Numbered from the stretch's first letter, positions 17,490 to 29,981 are shown. The stretch: 64,000 nt of DNA from Actinacidiphila rubida (GCF_900110255.1 NZ_FODD01000020.1:1-64000); one strand, 5' to 3'. The notes: generated from the letters alone by a model not told the origin. Numbers and translations: made by a program.

Positions 17490-18548
17490 CTACCGGGGCG
17501 GCGGGGGTGCCGTCAGGACGACGTGGGCCGCGGCGACGTCGAGGGCGGCGTGGCCGGTGGACTTGAACACGGTGATCTCGTGCGGGTGGCGGCGGCCGGG
17601 GTGGCGGCCGGACAGGACGTCGCCGATCAGTACGGCACGCTCGGGCGGCAGACCCTGCAACTCGTGCGCACCCGCCGGCGGTGCGGCCGTCACCGCGCCC
17701 CGCCACTCGGTGAACAGGGCGCCCGCGCGCACCGTCCCGGCGTCCAGCTCCGGGCCCTCGGAGCCGCCGACCGAGCTGACGTGCGTACCCGGCGCCAGCC
17801 AGGCCGCCTCGACCACCGGCCGGTGCGCGCCGGTGCAGCAGAACACCACGTCGGCGCCGCGCACCGCGTCCTCGATCGGCGCGGTCAGCGCCCCGGGGCA
17901 GCTCGCGGCCAGGGCCCGGGCCCGGCCGGGGTCGCGCCCCGCGACGACGACCTCGGCACCCGCCGGCCCGTCCGCCGGCGTTCCGCGTCCCGCGGACGCG
18001 CCGGCGCGGGGACCCCGCCCCGTCGCGGCCAGCAGGGCGAGTTGGGCGGCGGCCTGCGCGCCCGTGCCGACGATCGCGATCCGGCGCGCGTCGGGCCGGG
18101 CCAGCACCCGCATCGCCGCGGTCGCCGCGGCCGCGGTGCGCACCGCGGTCAGCGGCTCCGCGTCCACCAGCGCCGTCAGATGCCCGCGCCGCTCGTCGAA
18201 CAGTGCCACCACGCCCCGGTGGCCGCTGCGGCCGGGCCGCTCAGGATCGGGGAAGACCGTCACGAGTTTGGCCGCGAGCCCCAGCCCCGGCACGTACGCG
18301 GGCATGGCCCCGAGCAGGCCGTGCGGCCCGTGCGCGGCGATCCGCGGCGGCGCGCTCACCGTGTCCTCGCTGATCGCGATCAGGGCCCGCTCCACCGCCT
18401 CCATCACCCGCAGCGGGTCCAGCGCCGCCCGTGTGGCGGCCGGTCCGAGGATCAGCGGGCCCCCGGCCGCGGCGTCCCGGTCGCCCGGTGAATCGCCCGG
18501 TGAATCGCCCTGCGAAAGGGGCGAGTTGGGGCGTGCGGGGTCAGTCAT
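17490..18548 (-). CDS. Ornithine cyclodeaminase/mu-crystallin family protein
   Basis: A 352-residue NAD-dependent OCD-family protein. Typical features are the substrate-binding region near KLVTVFPDPERPGRSGHRG, the DAEPLTAVRTAAA segment containing the RTxA motif, and the Rossmann motif IVGTGAQAAAQLALLA near residue 187, which lacks the last Gly of GxGxxG. Members deaminate ornithine to proline, reduce cyclic imines or form alanine-type products. The gene overlaps the iclR-like stop by 8 nt (RBS AGGAGG inside that gene), so it forms an operon with the regulator. The divergent neighbours are an amidohydrolase and an M19-like peptidase, which points to amino-acid or cyclic-dipeptide breakdown. 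Confidence 0.85.
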   Translation of the reverse strand: MTDPARPNSPLSQGDSPGDSPGDRDAAAGGPLILGPAATRAALDPLRVMEAVERALIAISEDTVSAPPRIAAHGPHGLLGAMPAYVPGLGLAAKLVTVFPDPERPGRSGHRGVVALFDERRGHLTALVDAEPLTAVRTAAAATAAMRVLARPDARRIAIVGTGAQAAAQLALLAATGRGPRAGASAGRGTPADGPAGAEVVVAGRDPGRARALAASCPGALTAPIEDAVRGADVVFCCTGAHRPVVEAAWLAPGTHVSSVGGSEGPELDAGTVRAGALFTEWRGAVTAAPPAGAHELQGLPPERAVLIGDVLSGRHPGRRHPHEITVFKSTGHAALDVAAAHVVLTAPPPPR

Positions 18549-19299
18549 GCTGCCTCCTCGGGGTGACCAGCGCCTCGCCCAGCCTGTCGACGGCCGTCGT
18601 CAACTCCGCCCGGAGCGCGGGCAGTCGAGGGTCGGCGAACTCCGCCGACGGGCCGACCAGGGTGATCGCGCAGATCGGCCCGGCGCCCGCGGCCGTCAGC
18701 GCGCGGCTCAGCGAGGCCACCAGCGGTTGCTCGCGGCCGCGTTGGAGCGCGAAGCCACCGGCCGCCGTGCCGTCCAGCGCCGCGAGCAGCCCGCCGGGAC
18801 CGTCCAGGGGATGACCCGCCTCGCGGGCCGGGCGCAGGTACGGCAGGCGGGCCGGCGCGTCGAGCGCGGCGACCAGCGCCAACGGGCCGGAGAACCGGTG
18901 CACCGGGAGCAGCTCGTCGCGCAGGTCGCTGATCATCTCCAGCCGCGGCGGCCGCACCACGTCCACCACCCGCGACCGGTCCGCCGTCAGCACCTGGAGG
19001 TTGGCCATCATGCCGGTCGCCTGCGCCAGCCCGTCCAGCACGGGGCGCGCGACCAGGACCAGCGACTGCGCCGCCGCGGCGGGGGAGAGCTGCAGTACCG
19101 CCGGCCCCGGCACGTAGTGGTCGCCGAACCGCAGCACCCAGCGGCGCCGGACCAGATCGCCCAGCACCCGGTACGCCGTCGCCCGGTTCATCCCCAGGGC
19201 GTCGGCGATCTCGCTCAGCCGCAGCGGCCGGTCCGACCGGGCGACCGTCTCGATCAGGTCCAGGGCCTTGTCCACGGCGGACGTGGCGGACACGGGCAC
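18541..19299 (-). CDS. IclR-family transcriptional regulator
   Basis: A 252-residue regulator. The N-terminal winged helix-turn-helix is AVDKALDLIETVA, RLSEIADALGMNRATAYRVLGDL. The C-terminal GAF-like effector domain includes GPLALVAALDAPARL and ICAITLVGPSAEF, and lacks the Cys seen in some members. GTG 19299 is chosen because GAGGGAGGG lies 8 nt upstream; the longer frame crosses the divergent promoter region. It is divergent from the amidohydrolase/dipeptidase genes and coupled to the OCD gene, so it likely controls both units through the dyad at 19377-19391. Confidence 0.9.
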   Translation of the reverse strand: MPVSATSAVDKALDLIETVARSDRPLRLSEIADALGMNRATAYRVLGDLVRRRWVLRFGDHYVPGPAVLQLSPAAAAQSLVLVARPVLDGLAQATGMMANLQVLTADRSRVVDVVRPPRLEMISDLRDELLPVHRFSGPLALVAALDAPARLPYLRPAREAGHPLDGPGGLLAALDGTAAGGFALQRGREQPLVASLSRALTAAGAGPICAITLVGPSAEFADPRLPALRAELTTAVDRLGEALVTPRRQHD

Positions 19300-19376
19300 G
19301 GGCGGCCCTCCCTCACTCGGCGGCTCTGGGGTACGGTACGGCCCAACCGCGGTCGTTGCATCTGACGAGCGCAGTG

Positions 19377-19391
19377 TTTCACACCGTGAAA
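19377..19391. promoter_or_regulatory. TTTCAC-N3-GTGAAA dyad, probable IclR operator
   Basis: A perfect inverted repeat TTTCACACCGTGAAA lies in the 153-nt spacer between the divergent iclR-like and amidohydrolase genes. TTTC/GAAA-flanked short dyads are common for IclR-type regulators. A single site here could control both directions. Confidence 0.6.
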
Positions 19392-19452
19392 TCAGCAGAG
19401 CCCTCATGCAGGACCATCAGGCAGGGCAATCGTGCAGGAAGAGGCAGGCCCG

Positions 19453-20760
19453 GTGACCGAACCCGTCCCCGCCCCGGCGCCCTTCGCGCCGGCGCCCCCC
19501 GGCGCCCTCGTCGTCTACCGCGGCGCCACCCTCATCGACGGCACCGGCGGCGCGCCGCGCCCGTCCACCACGGTCGTGGCCGACGGCGAGCGGATCGTGC
19601 GCGTCGCACCCGACGCCGAGACCGACCCCGCCGACCACCCCGGCGCCGAGATCGTCGACCTCACCGGGCACGTGCTGCTGCCCGGGCTGATCGACTCCCA
19701 CCAGCACCTGGCCACCCCGCCCAACCGCCCCGTCGCCGAGGCGACCCTGCGCCGCGACCTGCTCGGCGGCGTCACCGCGGTCCGTGACATGGCCGACGAC
19801 CTGCGGGAGATCGGCGACCTGGCGCGCGCCGCCCTCGTCGGCGAGATCCCCGCACCCGACATCCGGTACGCCGCGCTCATGGCCGGCCCCACCTTCTTCG
19901 ACGACCCCCGCACCCATCAGGTCTGCCAGGGCGCCACCCCCGGCCGCGCCGCCTGGATGCAGGCCGTCACCGAGGACACCGACCTGCCGCTGGCCGTCGC
20001 CCGTGCGCTCGGCACCTCCGCCACCGCGATCAAGGTCTACGCCGACCTGCCCGGCGAGCGCGTCGCCGCCGTCGCCGCCGAGGCGCACCGCCAGGGCGCC
20101 CTGGTCTGGGCGCACGCCACCGTCTTCCCCGCCACACCGGGCGAGGTCGTGGCCGCCGGCGCCGACAGCGTGTCGCACGTCACGCTGCTCGCCCACGAGG
20201 CCGCCGGCCGCCCGCTCACCAGCTACCGGGACAAGCCGCCGGTCGACCACGCGAGCCTTCTCGGCGGCGACCACCCGCGGATCGAGCGGCTGCTGGCCGT
20301 GATGCGGCGCCGCGGCACCATCCTCGACGCGACCGCGAGCATGGCGGACCGCCTCGCCGGCGAGGCCGCCGCGAGCGGCGACGCCGAGGCGCGCCGCAGG
20401 GCCCTGGACTCCAGCGCCCTGTCCGCCGCGCTGACCGCGCAGGCCCGCCGGGCCGGCGTCCAGGTGAGCGCCGGCACCGACTGCGACCCCGATCCCGCAC
20501 AGCCCTGGCCACCGCTCCACCAGGAGATCACCTTCCTCGTCAGGCGGTGCGGCTTCAGCGTCGAACAGGCCATCCACAGCGCCACGTTGGTGGGAGCACG
20601 GAGCATGGGCGCGGCCGCCGACATGGGTTCGGTGGAGGAGGGGAAGCTCGCCAATCTCGTCGTGCTGGCCGGGAACCCGGTCGCCGACATCGCCCGTCTC
20701 GACAGCGTCGTGCTCGTCGTCAAGCGCGGCCGGCGACACCCCCGCCTGGAGGAGCAGTGA
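19453..20760 (+). CDS. Metal-dependent amidohydrolase (imidazolonepropionase/prolidase-like)
   Basis: A 435-residue amidohydrolase of the COG1228-type group. The first metal motif appears as DSHQHLATPP (HxH variant) after the strand VVDLTGHVLLPGLI. The carbamylated Lys is probably in AIKVYADLP. The later His ligands are in VWAHATVFP and DSVSHVTLLAHE, and the final Asp is in AGTDCDPDPAQ. C-terminal GSVEEGKLANLVVLAGNPVAD is the usual small beta-sandwich ending. The start is GTG 19453, with GAGGCAGG 7 nt upstream. It overlaps the next gene by 4 nt (GTGA). The likely substrate is an N-acyl or dipeptide compound. Confidence 0.88.
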   Translation: MTEPVPAPAPFAPAPPGALVVYRGATLIDGTGGAPRPSTTVVADGERIVRVAPDAETDPADHPGAEIVDLTGHVLLPGLIDSHQHLATPPNRPVAEATLRRDLLGGVTAVRDMADDLREIGDLARAALVGEIPAPDIRYAALMAGPTFFDDPRTHQVCQGATPGRAAWMQAVTEDTDLPLAVARALGTSATAIKVYADLPGERVAAVAAEAHRQGALVWAHATVFPATPGEVVAAGADSVSHVTLLAHEAAGRPLTSYRDKPPVDHASLLGGDHPRIERLLAVMRRRGTILDATASMADRLAGEAAASGDAEARRRALDSSALSAALTAQARRAGVQVSAGTDCDPDPAQPWPPLHQEITFLVRRCGFSVEQAIHSATLVGARSMGAAADMGSVEEGKLANLVVLAGNPVADIARLDSVVLVVKRGRRHPRLEEQ

Positions 20761-21842
20761 CCGCCGCCCCCGACACCCCGCTGATCGTCAACGCCCTCGG
20801 AGAGCTGCACAACCCGAACGCGGCGCTCGACGCCGCCTCGCGACTGCAGCAGGCCGGCGACGAGTTGGTGGTCGACGCCCGCGCCCTCGACGAGGCCCGC
20901 GCCTCCGGGCTGACCGCGGTCACCATCACCCTCGGCTACGTCATGGGCGACCAGCCGCCGTTCCGCCACACCCTGGACGAGATCAGCGTCTGGAACGGCA
21001 TCCTCCACGACCACGCGGACCGCCTGCTGCACGTCCGCACCGCCGCCGACATCCACCGGGCCCGGCGCGAGGGCCGGATCGGCGTCATCTACGGCTTCCA
21101 GAACGCCGTCGCCGTCGGCGAGGACCTCAGCCGCGTCCGCACCTTCGCGGAACTCGGCGTCCGCGTCGTGCAGTTGACCTACAACCAGGCCAACCACATC
21201 GGCGACGGGTCGATGGCCCCCGGCAACCGCGGCCTCACGCCGTTCGGGCGCCAGCTCGTCGAGGAGCTGAACGACCAGCGCCTCATGGTGGACCTCTCCC
21301 ACAGCGGCGAGCGCACCTGCCTGGAGGCCGCGGCCCTCTCCCGGCAGCCGGTCTCGATCAACCACACCGGCTGCCGGGCCCTCGCGGACCTGCCGCGCAA
21401 CAAGACCGACGAGGAACTGCGGCTGGTCGCGTCCCGCGGCGGCTTCGTCGGCATCTACTTCATGCCGTTCCTCACCACCGACGGGCACCCCACCGCGGAC
21501 GACGTGGTCGACCACCTCGTGCACGCGGTGAACGTGTGCGGCGAGGACCACGTCGGCATCGGCACGGACGGGCCGGTCACCGCGATCGACGATCTCGACG
21601 CGTACCGCGCGGCCATCGACGAGCAGGTCGCGGAGCGGCGGCGGGCCGGCGTCGGTGCGGCTGGTGAGCGACCGGGCGTCGTCCCCTTCGTGGTCGACCT
21701 CCGCGGCGTCGACCAGTTCCGCCGCGTCATCACCCTCCTCGCCGCCCGCGGCTGGTCCTCCACCCGCATCGCGAAGATCATGGGCGGCAACTTCCTCTCC
21801 TACGCGGCCCGCGTCTGGCCGACGGGCTCCGCCCCGGGCTGA
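20757..21842 (+). CDS. Membrane-dipeptidase-like (peptidase M19) protein with altered metal motifs
   Basis: A 361-residue M19-fold protein. Late motifs are conserved: LMVDLSHSGERT near residue 185, VSINHTGCRALADLPRNKTDE near 203, and GIGTDGP near 265. The two motifs that normally provide the binuclear zinc ligands differ: DGHNDLP appears as ELHNP, and the segment that carries the bridging Glu reads YGFQN. It may belong to a distinct subfamily, bind one metal, or have lost peptidase activity. GTG 20757 overlaps the upstream stop codon (GTGA), and GGAGGAGC serves as RBS, so the genes are translationally coupled. It is probably controlled by the IclR regulator. Confidence 0.8.
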   Translation: MTAAPDTPLIVNALGELHNPNAALDAASRLQQAGDELVVDARALDEARASGLTAVTITLGYVMGDQPPFRHTLDEISVWNGILHDHADRLLHVRTAADIHRARREGRIGVIYGFQNAVAVGEDLSRVRTFAELGVRVVQLTYNQANHIGDGSMAPGNRGLTPFGRQLVEELNDQRLMVDLSHSGERTCLEAAALSRQPVSINHTGCRALADLPRNKTDEELRLVASRGGFVGIYFMPFLTTDGHPTADDVVDHLVHAVNVCGEDHVGIGTDGPVTAIDDLDAYRAAIDEQVAERRRAGVGAAGERPGVVPFVVDLRGVDQFRRVITLLAARGWSSTRIAKIMGGNFLSYAARVWPTGSAPG

Positions 21843-22852
21843 TCCGGCCGACGGGGTGCCCCCGGGGCTTGCCCTGTTCGGCGCTCGTCCTGCCCCGTGC
21901 GGTGCGTCGCCGTCCGCCGGTCTCGTCGTGGTTCCTCGCGCAGTTCCCCGCGCCCCCTGCGGGGCTTGTCCAGCCCCCGGGCCGCCGTTGCCGTCTGACG
22001 GTTCGCCGTGGTTCCTCGCGCAGTTCCCCGCGCCCCTTCGGCATCCGGGCTGCCCCCGGGGCGCCGTCGCCGTCTGCTGCGCCATCTCGGCTGGTCGCGC
22101 AGTTCCCCGCGCCCCCTGCGGCTTCCGGGGTGCCCCCTAGGCGCCGTGCCCGTCTGACGGTCTCGTCTCGGCTTGTCGCGCAGTTCCTCGCGCCCCTGGC
22201 GGTGCAGGTTCGTGGGTGGGGTCAGGGGCCACTCCGGGAGTGTCTCCTCGACCTTTGCATGGCGACTCTTCCCGGGACTTACCCGGGGCCTTGCAAAGCT
22301 CTGCGGGGACACACCCGGATCGTCCCCTTCCGGCCCGTCCCCGTCTGCGGGAGGGCCGAGCTTGGCCGTGTCCCATGTCCCCCGCCGCACGGTGGGTAAG
22401 CGGGAGGGGGTGGGGAGGAAGTGCTCCCCGCAGAGAAATGTGCGTGGCCCCCGGGCAACAACACGGACGAACCCGTATGCACATTTCCGAGGAGACGCTT
22501 CCGGAGCGCCCCCGACCCCACGGACAAAGGGCACGCATATCAGGGGCGCGGGGAACTGCGCGAACAACCACGACGAGACCCGCAGACGGCAGCGCGCAGC
22601 GCGTGGCACCCCGGAAGCCGAGCCACCCACCGGCCGGTGGACAACGGGCAAGCCCCGGGGGCACCCCGTTGGCGCGACAAGCCACGACGAGACCCGCGGA
22701 CGGCAGCGCGCAGCGCGTGGCACGCCGGAAGCCGAACCACCCACCGGCCGGTGGCGGCCGGACTACCGACGCGCAGGGGCGCGGCATCACGTGCCGCGAG
22801 GTGTCGGGACGGCCGCACTGGCAGTACTGAGCGCGCCGGTACCGTACGGCGC
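21843..22852. repeat. Kilobase intergenic repeat island with converging repeat copies
   Basis: No gene is visible in these 1010 nt. Four copies of the core GCGCAGTTCCCCGCGCCCC (or one-base variants) occur at about 21938, 22018, 22097 and 22178 in one orientation. The inverse core appears at 22542-22562 in the opposite orientation, followed by two near-identical tracts starting GACGAGACCCGC (22573 and 22688), each ending in ACCCACCGGCCGGTGG. Between the two sets lies the GAAATGTGC/GCACATTTC stem (22435-22487) shared with 8-60. Open frames here on either strand are repeat-encoded low complexity. Confidence 0.8.
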
Positions 22853-23725
22853 ATGGCACTGGTGCGTGCGTGTCTGCGCGACGGATCGGGCGGGAGCCCC
22901 ACCGTCGTGGTGGAGGAGGCCGGGCAGGGGGACGCCGAGCGGCGGGCCGCGGCGGGGGAGTGGGGCGCGTCGCACGCCGTGTTCGTCGAGGTGGTCCACG
23001 AGGGGGCTCCCGGCCTCGCCGCGTCCCTGCGCTTCTTCACCGCCGCAGGCGAACTGCCGGCCTGCGGCCACGGAACGGTCGCGGCGCTCGCGTTCCTCGC
23101 CGCACGCGCGCCACGCACCCCGGCCCCCGCCGCGCTCCGCGTCGAACTGCGCACCGCGGCCCGCGCGTTCACCGGTCTCGTCGAGCGCCGCGGCCGGGGG
23201 TTCGCCGCGTCCTTCGACCCCGGTCCGGTCGTCCTGCGCGAACCCACCGCGGACGAGCGGGAGCCGGTGCGGGACGCGCTGGGCCTGACGCCCGGGGACG
23301 AGGAGGCCGAGCCGCGCGTCGCGTCCGCGGGGCGGCCCCGCCTCCTCGTCCCCGTCGCCTCGCGGGCGCGGCTCGCGGCCCTCGCCCCCGATCTGGACCG
23401 GCTGCGCGCCGCGTGCGACCGGTCCGGACTGCTCGGCGCCTACGTCCACTCCCCGCCGGACCCCCAAGGGCGCCTCGCCGCCCGCATGTTCGCGCCCTCC
23501 ATCGGCGTTCCCGAGGACGTCGCCAACGCCAACAGCACCGCCTGCCTGGCCGCGCGCCTCGCCGTCGAGGACCCGTCCGGGACCGTCAGGATCGCCGTCG
23601 ACATGGGCGACTCGCTGGGCAGCCCGGCGACCGTCACCGCGACCGCCACCGGCCCGGGCGCGCCGGCCTCCGGGGTCCTCGTCGGCGGCACCGCGGTGCT
23701 CACCCGGGCCACCTCCGCCTCGTGA
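22853..23725 (+). CDS. PhzF-family isomerase/epimerase-like protein
   Basis: A 290-residue protein with the duplicated diaminopimelate-epimerase-like fold. The diagnostic motif FTAAGELPACGHGT (about residues 58-71) carries the catalytic Glu of PhzF and the substrate-binding CGHGT. The second-half motif is MFAPSIGVPEDVANANSTACLAARLA (the FxP...EDPaxGSA equivalent), with PANG-like residues altered to ANANS. PhzF enzymes isomerise small carboxylates; most homologues outside phenazine clusters are of unknown substrate, and no phenazine genes are visible here. ATG 22853 follows the repeat island directly. Confidence 0.85.
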   Translation: MALVRACLRDGSGGSPTVVVEEAGQGDAERRAAAGEWGASHAVFVEVVHEGAPGLAASLRFFTAAGELPACGHGTVAALAFLAARAPRTPAPAALRVELRTAARAFTGLVERRGRGFAASFDPGPVVLREPTADEREPVRDALGLTPGDEEAEPRVASAGRPRLLVPVASRARLAALAPDLDRLRAACDRSGLLGAYVHSPPDPQGRLAARMFAPSIGVPEDVANANSTACLAARLAVEDPSGTVRIAVDMGDSLGSPATVTATATGPGAPASGVLVGGTAVLTRATSAS

Positions 23726-23759
23726 CCTTCGCACGCAATCCCACGGAATCAGACAGCCA

Positions 23760-23773
23760 GGGGAGCGCTCTCA
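23760..23773. promoter_or_regulatory. CebR-like operator upstream of the GH54 gene
   Basis: GGGGAGCGCTCTCA matches 12 of 14 positions of the palindromic CebR/LacI-type box TGGGAGCGCTCCCA used for cello-oligosaccharide control in Streptomyces. It sits 20 nt before the -35 hexamer of the GH54 promoter, a position compatible with sugar-dependent regulation. Confidence 0.55.
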
Positions 23774-23792
23774 GCAAATTAAGCAACAAATA

Positions 23793-23821
23793 TTGACGCG
23801 CGCCGGGGGTGCGCGTAACTT
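23793..23821 (+). promoter_or_regulatory. Promoter of the GH54 arabinofuranosidase gene
   Basis: TTGACG (23793-23798) and TAACTT (23816-23821) are separated by exactly 17 nt and lie about 85 nt before ATG 23905. The spacer contains the inverted repeat GCGCGCC/GGTGCGC. Confidence 0.6.
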
Positions 23822-23904
23822 CCGACCCGGTCGCCCACCAGCGTGAACTCAGCTGCCGCATAGATGACTTGAAGCTCCCACCCCCCACCAGCCAGGAGCA
23901 CACC

Positions 23905-25790
23905 ATGCGCAGAAAGAGACGAGCCGCTGCGTCCGCCCAAGGGGGCGGCGCACTGGGACGAGTTCTCCGGATCAGGAGCGTCCTGCTGTCGGCCGTGGCC
24001 TCGCTCGCCCTCGTCCTGGGGGCGCTGATCAGCCTTCCGGCCACCCTCTCGCAGGCGGCGGGCTCGCTGCCGTGCGACATCTACGGCGCCGCCGGCACCC
24101 CGTGCGTCGCGGCGCACAGCACCACGCGCGCCCTCTTCTCCTCGTACAACGGGCCGCTGTACCAGGTGACGCGCGCCTCGGACGGCGCGGCGACCGACAT
24201 CGGCCTGCTGTCCGCGGGCGGTTACGCCAACGCGCAGCAGCAGGACGTGTTCTGCCAGAACACCACCTGCCGCATCTCCAAGGTCTACGACCAGACCTCG
24301 CGCCACAACGACCTGCTGCCGGGCCCGGCCGGCACCGCCGGCGGTGTGGACCGCGGCGCGGACGCCGGTGAGATCGCGGTCAGCGCCGGCGGCCACAAGG
24401 TCTACGGCATCTGGATCTCGCCCGGCGTCGGCTACCGCTACACCGGTGTGGCCTCCGGCGTCGCGGTCAACGGCCAGCCCGAGGGCGCCTACATGGTCGC
24501 CAGCGGCACCCACGTCGGGTCGGACTGCTGCTTCGACTACGGCAACGCCGAGCGCACCCCGTCCGACACCGGCAACGGCCACATGGACGCCGTGTCCATC
24601 GCCACGACCTGCTACTTCGCGCCGTGCACCGGCTCGGGCCCCTGGGTCGAGGCGGACATGGAGAACGGCATGTTCCAGGGCGACAACGGCTCCAACACGG
24701 CCAACCAGGGCAACAGCAGCACGTACGTCACGGCGATGCTGAAGAACGACGGCCAGACGACGTACGCCATCAAGGGCGGCAACTCCCAGTCGGGCGGGCT
24801 GTCCACGTGGTGGAGCGGCGGGCTGCCCACCCGCGGCGGGTACCGGCCGATGCAGCAGGAGGGCGGCATCATCCTGGGCACCGGCGGCGACAACAGCAAC
24901 CGGAACATGGGCACCTTCTTCGAGGGCGTGATGGTCGCCGGCTACCCGACGGACGCCGCCGACAACGCCGTCCAGTCCAACGTCGTGTCCGTGGGCTACT
25001 CCGGCGAGACGAACGTGCCCAACGGCCCGCAGGGGACGATCACCGGCCCCGGCGGGCAGTGTGTGGACGTCGCCGCCGACGACACCGGCACCAACGGCAC
25101 CGCGGTCCAGCTGTGGAACTGCCAGTCCTACGCCGAGGACCAGCACTGGCAGCACAACGCCAACGGCTCGCTGAGCACGATCGGCCGCTGCCTGGACATC
25201 AACGGCAACGGCACGGCGGCCGGCACCCAGGTCGAACTGTGGGACTGCAACGGCGTCGGCGGCCAGAAGTGGGTGCAGCGCTCCGACGGCTCGCTGTTCA
25301 ACCCGCAGTCGGGCCGCTGCCTGGACTCCCCGAACGGCGCCACCGGCAACGGCACCCGGCTCCAGATCTGGGACTGCAACGGCGCCGCGGCGCAGAAGTT
25401 CAGCGTCAACGGCGGTGCCCCGGTCGCCGGTCCCGGCGGGAAGTGCCTGGACGTCGACGGTGACGACGTGGGCGGCAACGGCAAGGCCGTGCAGCTGTGG
25501 GACTGCCAGTCCTACGGGGTGGACCAGCACTGGTTCCACAACGGCAACGGCACCCTGGCGACGCTCGGCCGCTGCCTGGACATCAACGGCAACGGCACCG
25601 CCAACGGCACGCAGGTCCAGCTGTGGGACTGCGACGGCGCCGGCGGCCAGGTCTGGAACCAGCAGTCGGACGGCTCGCTCGTCAACCCGCAGTCCGGCCG
25701 CTGCCTGGACTCGCCCAGCGGGGCGACCGCCAACGGCACCCGGCTGCAGATCTGGGACTGCAACGGCAGCGCCGCCCAGAAGTTCGCGCT

Positions 25791-25797
<7 letters not shown>
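23905..25797 (+). CDS. Secreted alpha-L-arabinofuranosidase, GH54 catalytic domain plus two R-type lectin domains
   Basis: A 630-residue extracellular enzyme that would release arabinose from arabinoxylan or arabinan. A long signal peptide (about 1-53, with the hydrophobic run SVLLSAVASLALVLGALI) is followed by the GH54 arabinofuranosidase B catalytic domain (about 54-370). GSDCCFDYGNAE carries the expected nucleophile Glu, and ILGTGGDNSN carries the partner Asp. Two ricin-type beta-trefoil (CBM13-like) domains follow (about 375-500 and 505-630); they are nearly copies of each other, each with CLDINGNGT and CLDSP..GAT repeats and QxW motifs. Fungal GH54 enzymes usually carry CBM42 instead. 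RBS AGGAG precedes ATG 23905. The stop codon lies in a pentamer repeat. Confidence 0.9.
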
Positions 25798-28679
<2,882 letters not shown>

Positions 28680-28719
28680 TCCGGCCGGCCGCCGCCGAGG
28701 CGGCCGACCCGCACGACCC

Positions 28720-28761
28720 CGGCGTCCCGGCCGGCCCCGCGAAGGGCCGGCCGGGACGCCG
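28720..28761 (+). terminator. katG terminator hairpin
   Basis: Arms GGCGTCCCGGCCGGCCC (28721-28737) and GGGCCGGCCGGGACGCC (28744-28760) are perfectly complementary, extended by one more C-G pair, with a 6-nt loop. It sits 40 nt after the katG stop and faces the convergent sigma-factor gene. Confidence 0.85.
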
Positions 28762-28797
28762 TCGTTGACGCCTGCGCGGCCCGTACCCGCGCGGGCG

Positions 28798-29841
28798 TCA
28801 GCCCGGCAGCTCCGCGGGCAGGCCGAACCGCGGCAGCAACGCGTTGTCGCCGAAGCGCGTGACGGCCCCGACGCCGTCGCCCGCCAGCGTCAGCACCACC
28901 AGCCCGTAGGCGTGCCCCGTCCCACCGCCCAGCCCGCTCAGGTACGCGCCGAACGCCGGGCCGCCGTTGGCCCGGGCCGGCCGCAGCCGCAGCGCGCCAG
29001 ACCCCCACCACGGCAGCGCCCGGTAGAACCCGGCGATCGCCGCGCGGCCCCGGTACTCCAGCGGCTCCGGCGGCATCGTCAGCCGCGCGTCGTCCGTCAG
29101 CAGCGCCACCAGCTTCTCGACGTCCGCCTCCTCGATCGCCGCCGCGAACCGCCCGGCCAGCGCCCGTTCCCGCGCCGAGCGCGGCAGCGGCGCCCGGTCC
29201 CGGTCGCGCCGCGGCAGCTGACCGTCCAGCGACGCGCGGGCCCGCAGCAGGGCGCTGTTCACCGACACCCCGCTGGCGTCCAGCAGCTCCGCCACCTCCG
29301 CCGCGCGGAACCCCAGCACGTCCCGCAGCACCAGCACCGCCCGCTGCCGGGGAGGCAGCCGCTGCAGCCCCGCCACGAACGCCACCGTCAGCGACTCGCG
29401 TGCCTCGTAGCGGGCCTCGGGCCCGGGCGCCGCGTCCGGCAGCTCCGCCAGCAGATCGTCGGGATACGGCTCGTACCAGCGCGGCTCGGTGCGGCCGGTG
29501 GGCTCCGGCGCGGCGAGCGGCGGACGGGCCGGCAGCACCGGGCGCGGCCGGCGGCCCGCGTCGCGCAGCACGTTCAGGCACCGGTTCGTCGCGATCCGGT
29601 ACAGCCATCCCCGGACCGAGGCCCGCCCCTCGTACCCGTGCAGCCCCCGCCACGCCGCCAGCAGAGTCTCCTGCACCGCGTCCTCCGCGTCCTGCACCGA
29701 CCCGAGCATCCGGTAGCAGTGCAGCTGCAGCTCCCTGCGATAGGGCTCGGTCAGCTCCTGGAACGCCTCACCGTCGCCCGCCCTGGCCCGTGCCAGCGCC
29801 GGCCACGGCGCCGGCCTCCTGCCCGCCGCCACCTGTCCCAT
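28798..29841 (-). CDS. ECF-type sigma factor with C-terminal SnoaL/NTF2-like domain
   Basis: A 347-residue extracytoplasmic-function sigma factor. Region 2 spans EAFQELTEPYRRELQLHCYRMLGSVQDAEDAVQETLLAAW (here residues 24-63), with the core-binding and -10 motif; region 4 is LPPRQRAVLVLRDVLGFRAAEVAELLDASGVSVNSALLRAR (about 175-215). The last 110 residues form an NTF2/SnoaL-like domain with DDARLTMPPEP and YRGRAAIAGF, which in such sigma factors replaces a separate anti-sigma partner and modulates activity. ATG 29841 has GGGAGGTG 7 nt upstream. It is divergent from two SDR genes, which are plausible targets. Long antisense frames here are shadows. Confidence 0.9.
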   Translation of the reverse strand: MGQVAAGRRPAPWPALARARAGDGEAFQELTEPYRRELQLHCYRMLGSVQDAEDAVQETLLAAWRGLHGYEGRASVRGWLYRIATNRCLNVLRDAGRRPRPVLPARPPLAAPEPTGRTEPRWYEPYPDDLLAELPDAAPGPEARYEARESLTVAFVAGLQRLPPRQRAVLVLRDVLGFRAAEVAELLDASGVSVNSALLRARASLDGQLPRRDRDRAPLPRSARERALAGRFAAAIEEADVEKLVALLTDDARLTMPPEPLEYRGRAAIAGFYRALPWWGSGALRLRPARANGGPAFGAYLSGLGGGTGHAYGLVVLTLAGDGVGAVTRFGDNALLPRFGLPAELPG

Positions 29842-29981
29842 CGACGACACCTCCCGCCTTCCGCTGTAAGGACACCGTCCGGGCGCGGAAATCATCGGCG
29901 AATCCCCGTCCGCCGCCGGGTCTCCACCAGTGAACGGACCGTGCGCCCCGCACGGACGCGCCACCGAGGAGACATATCGCC

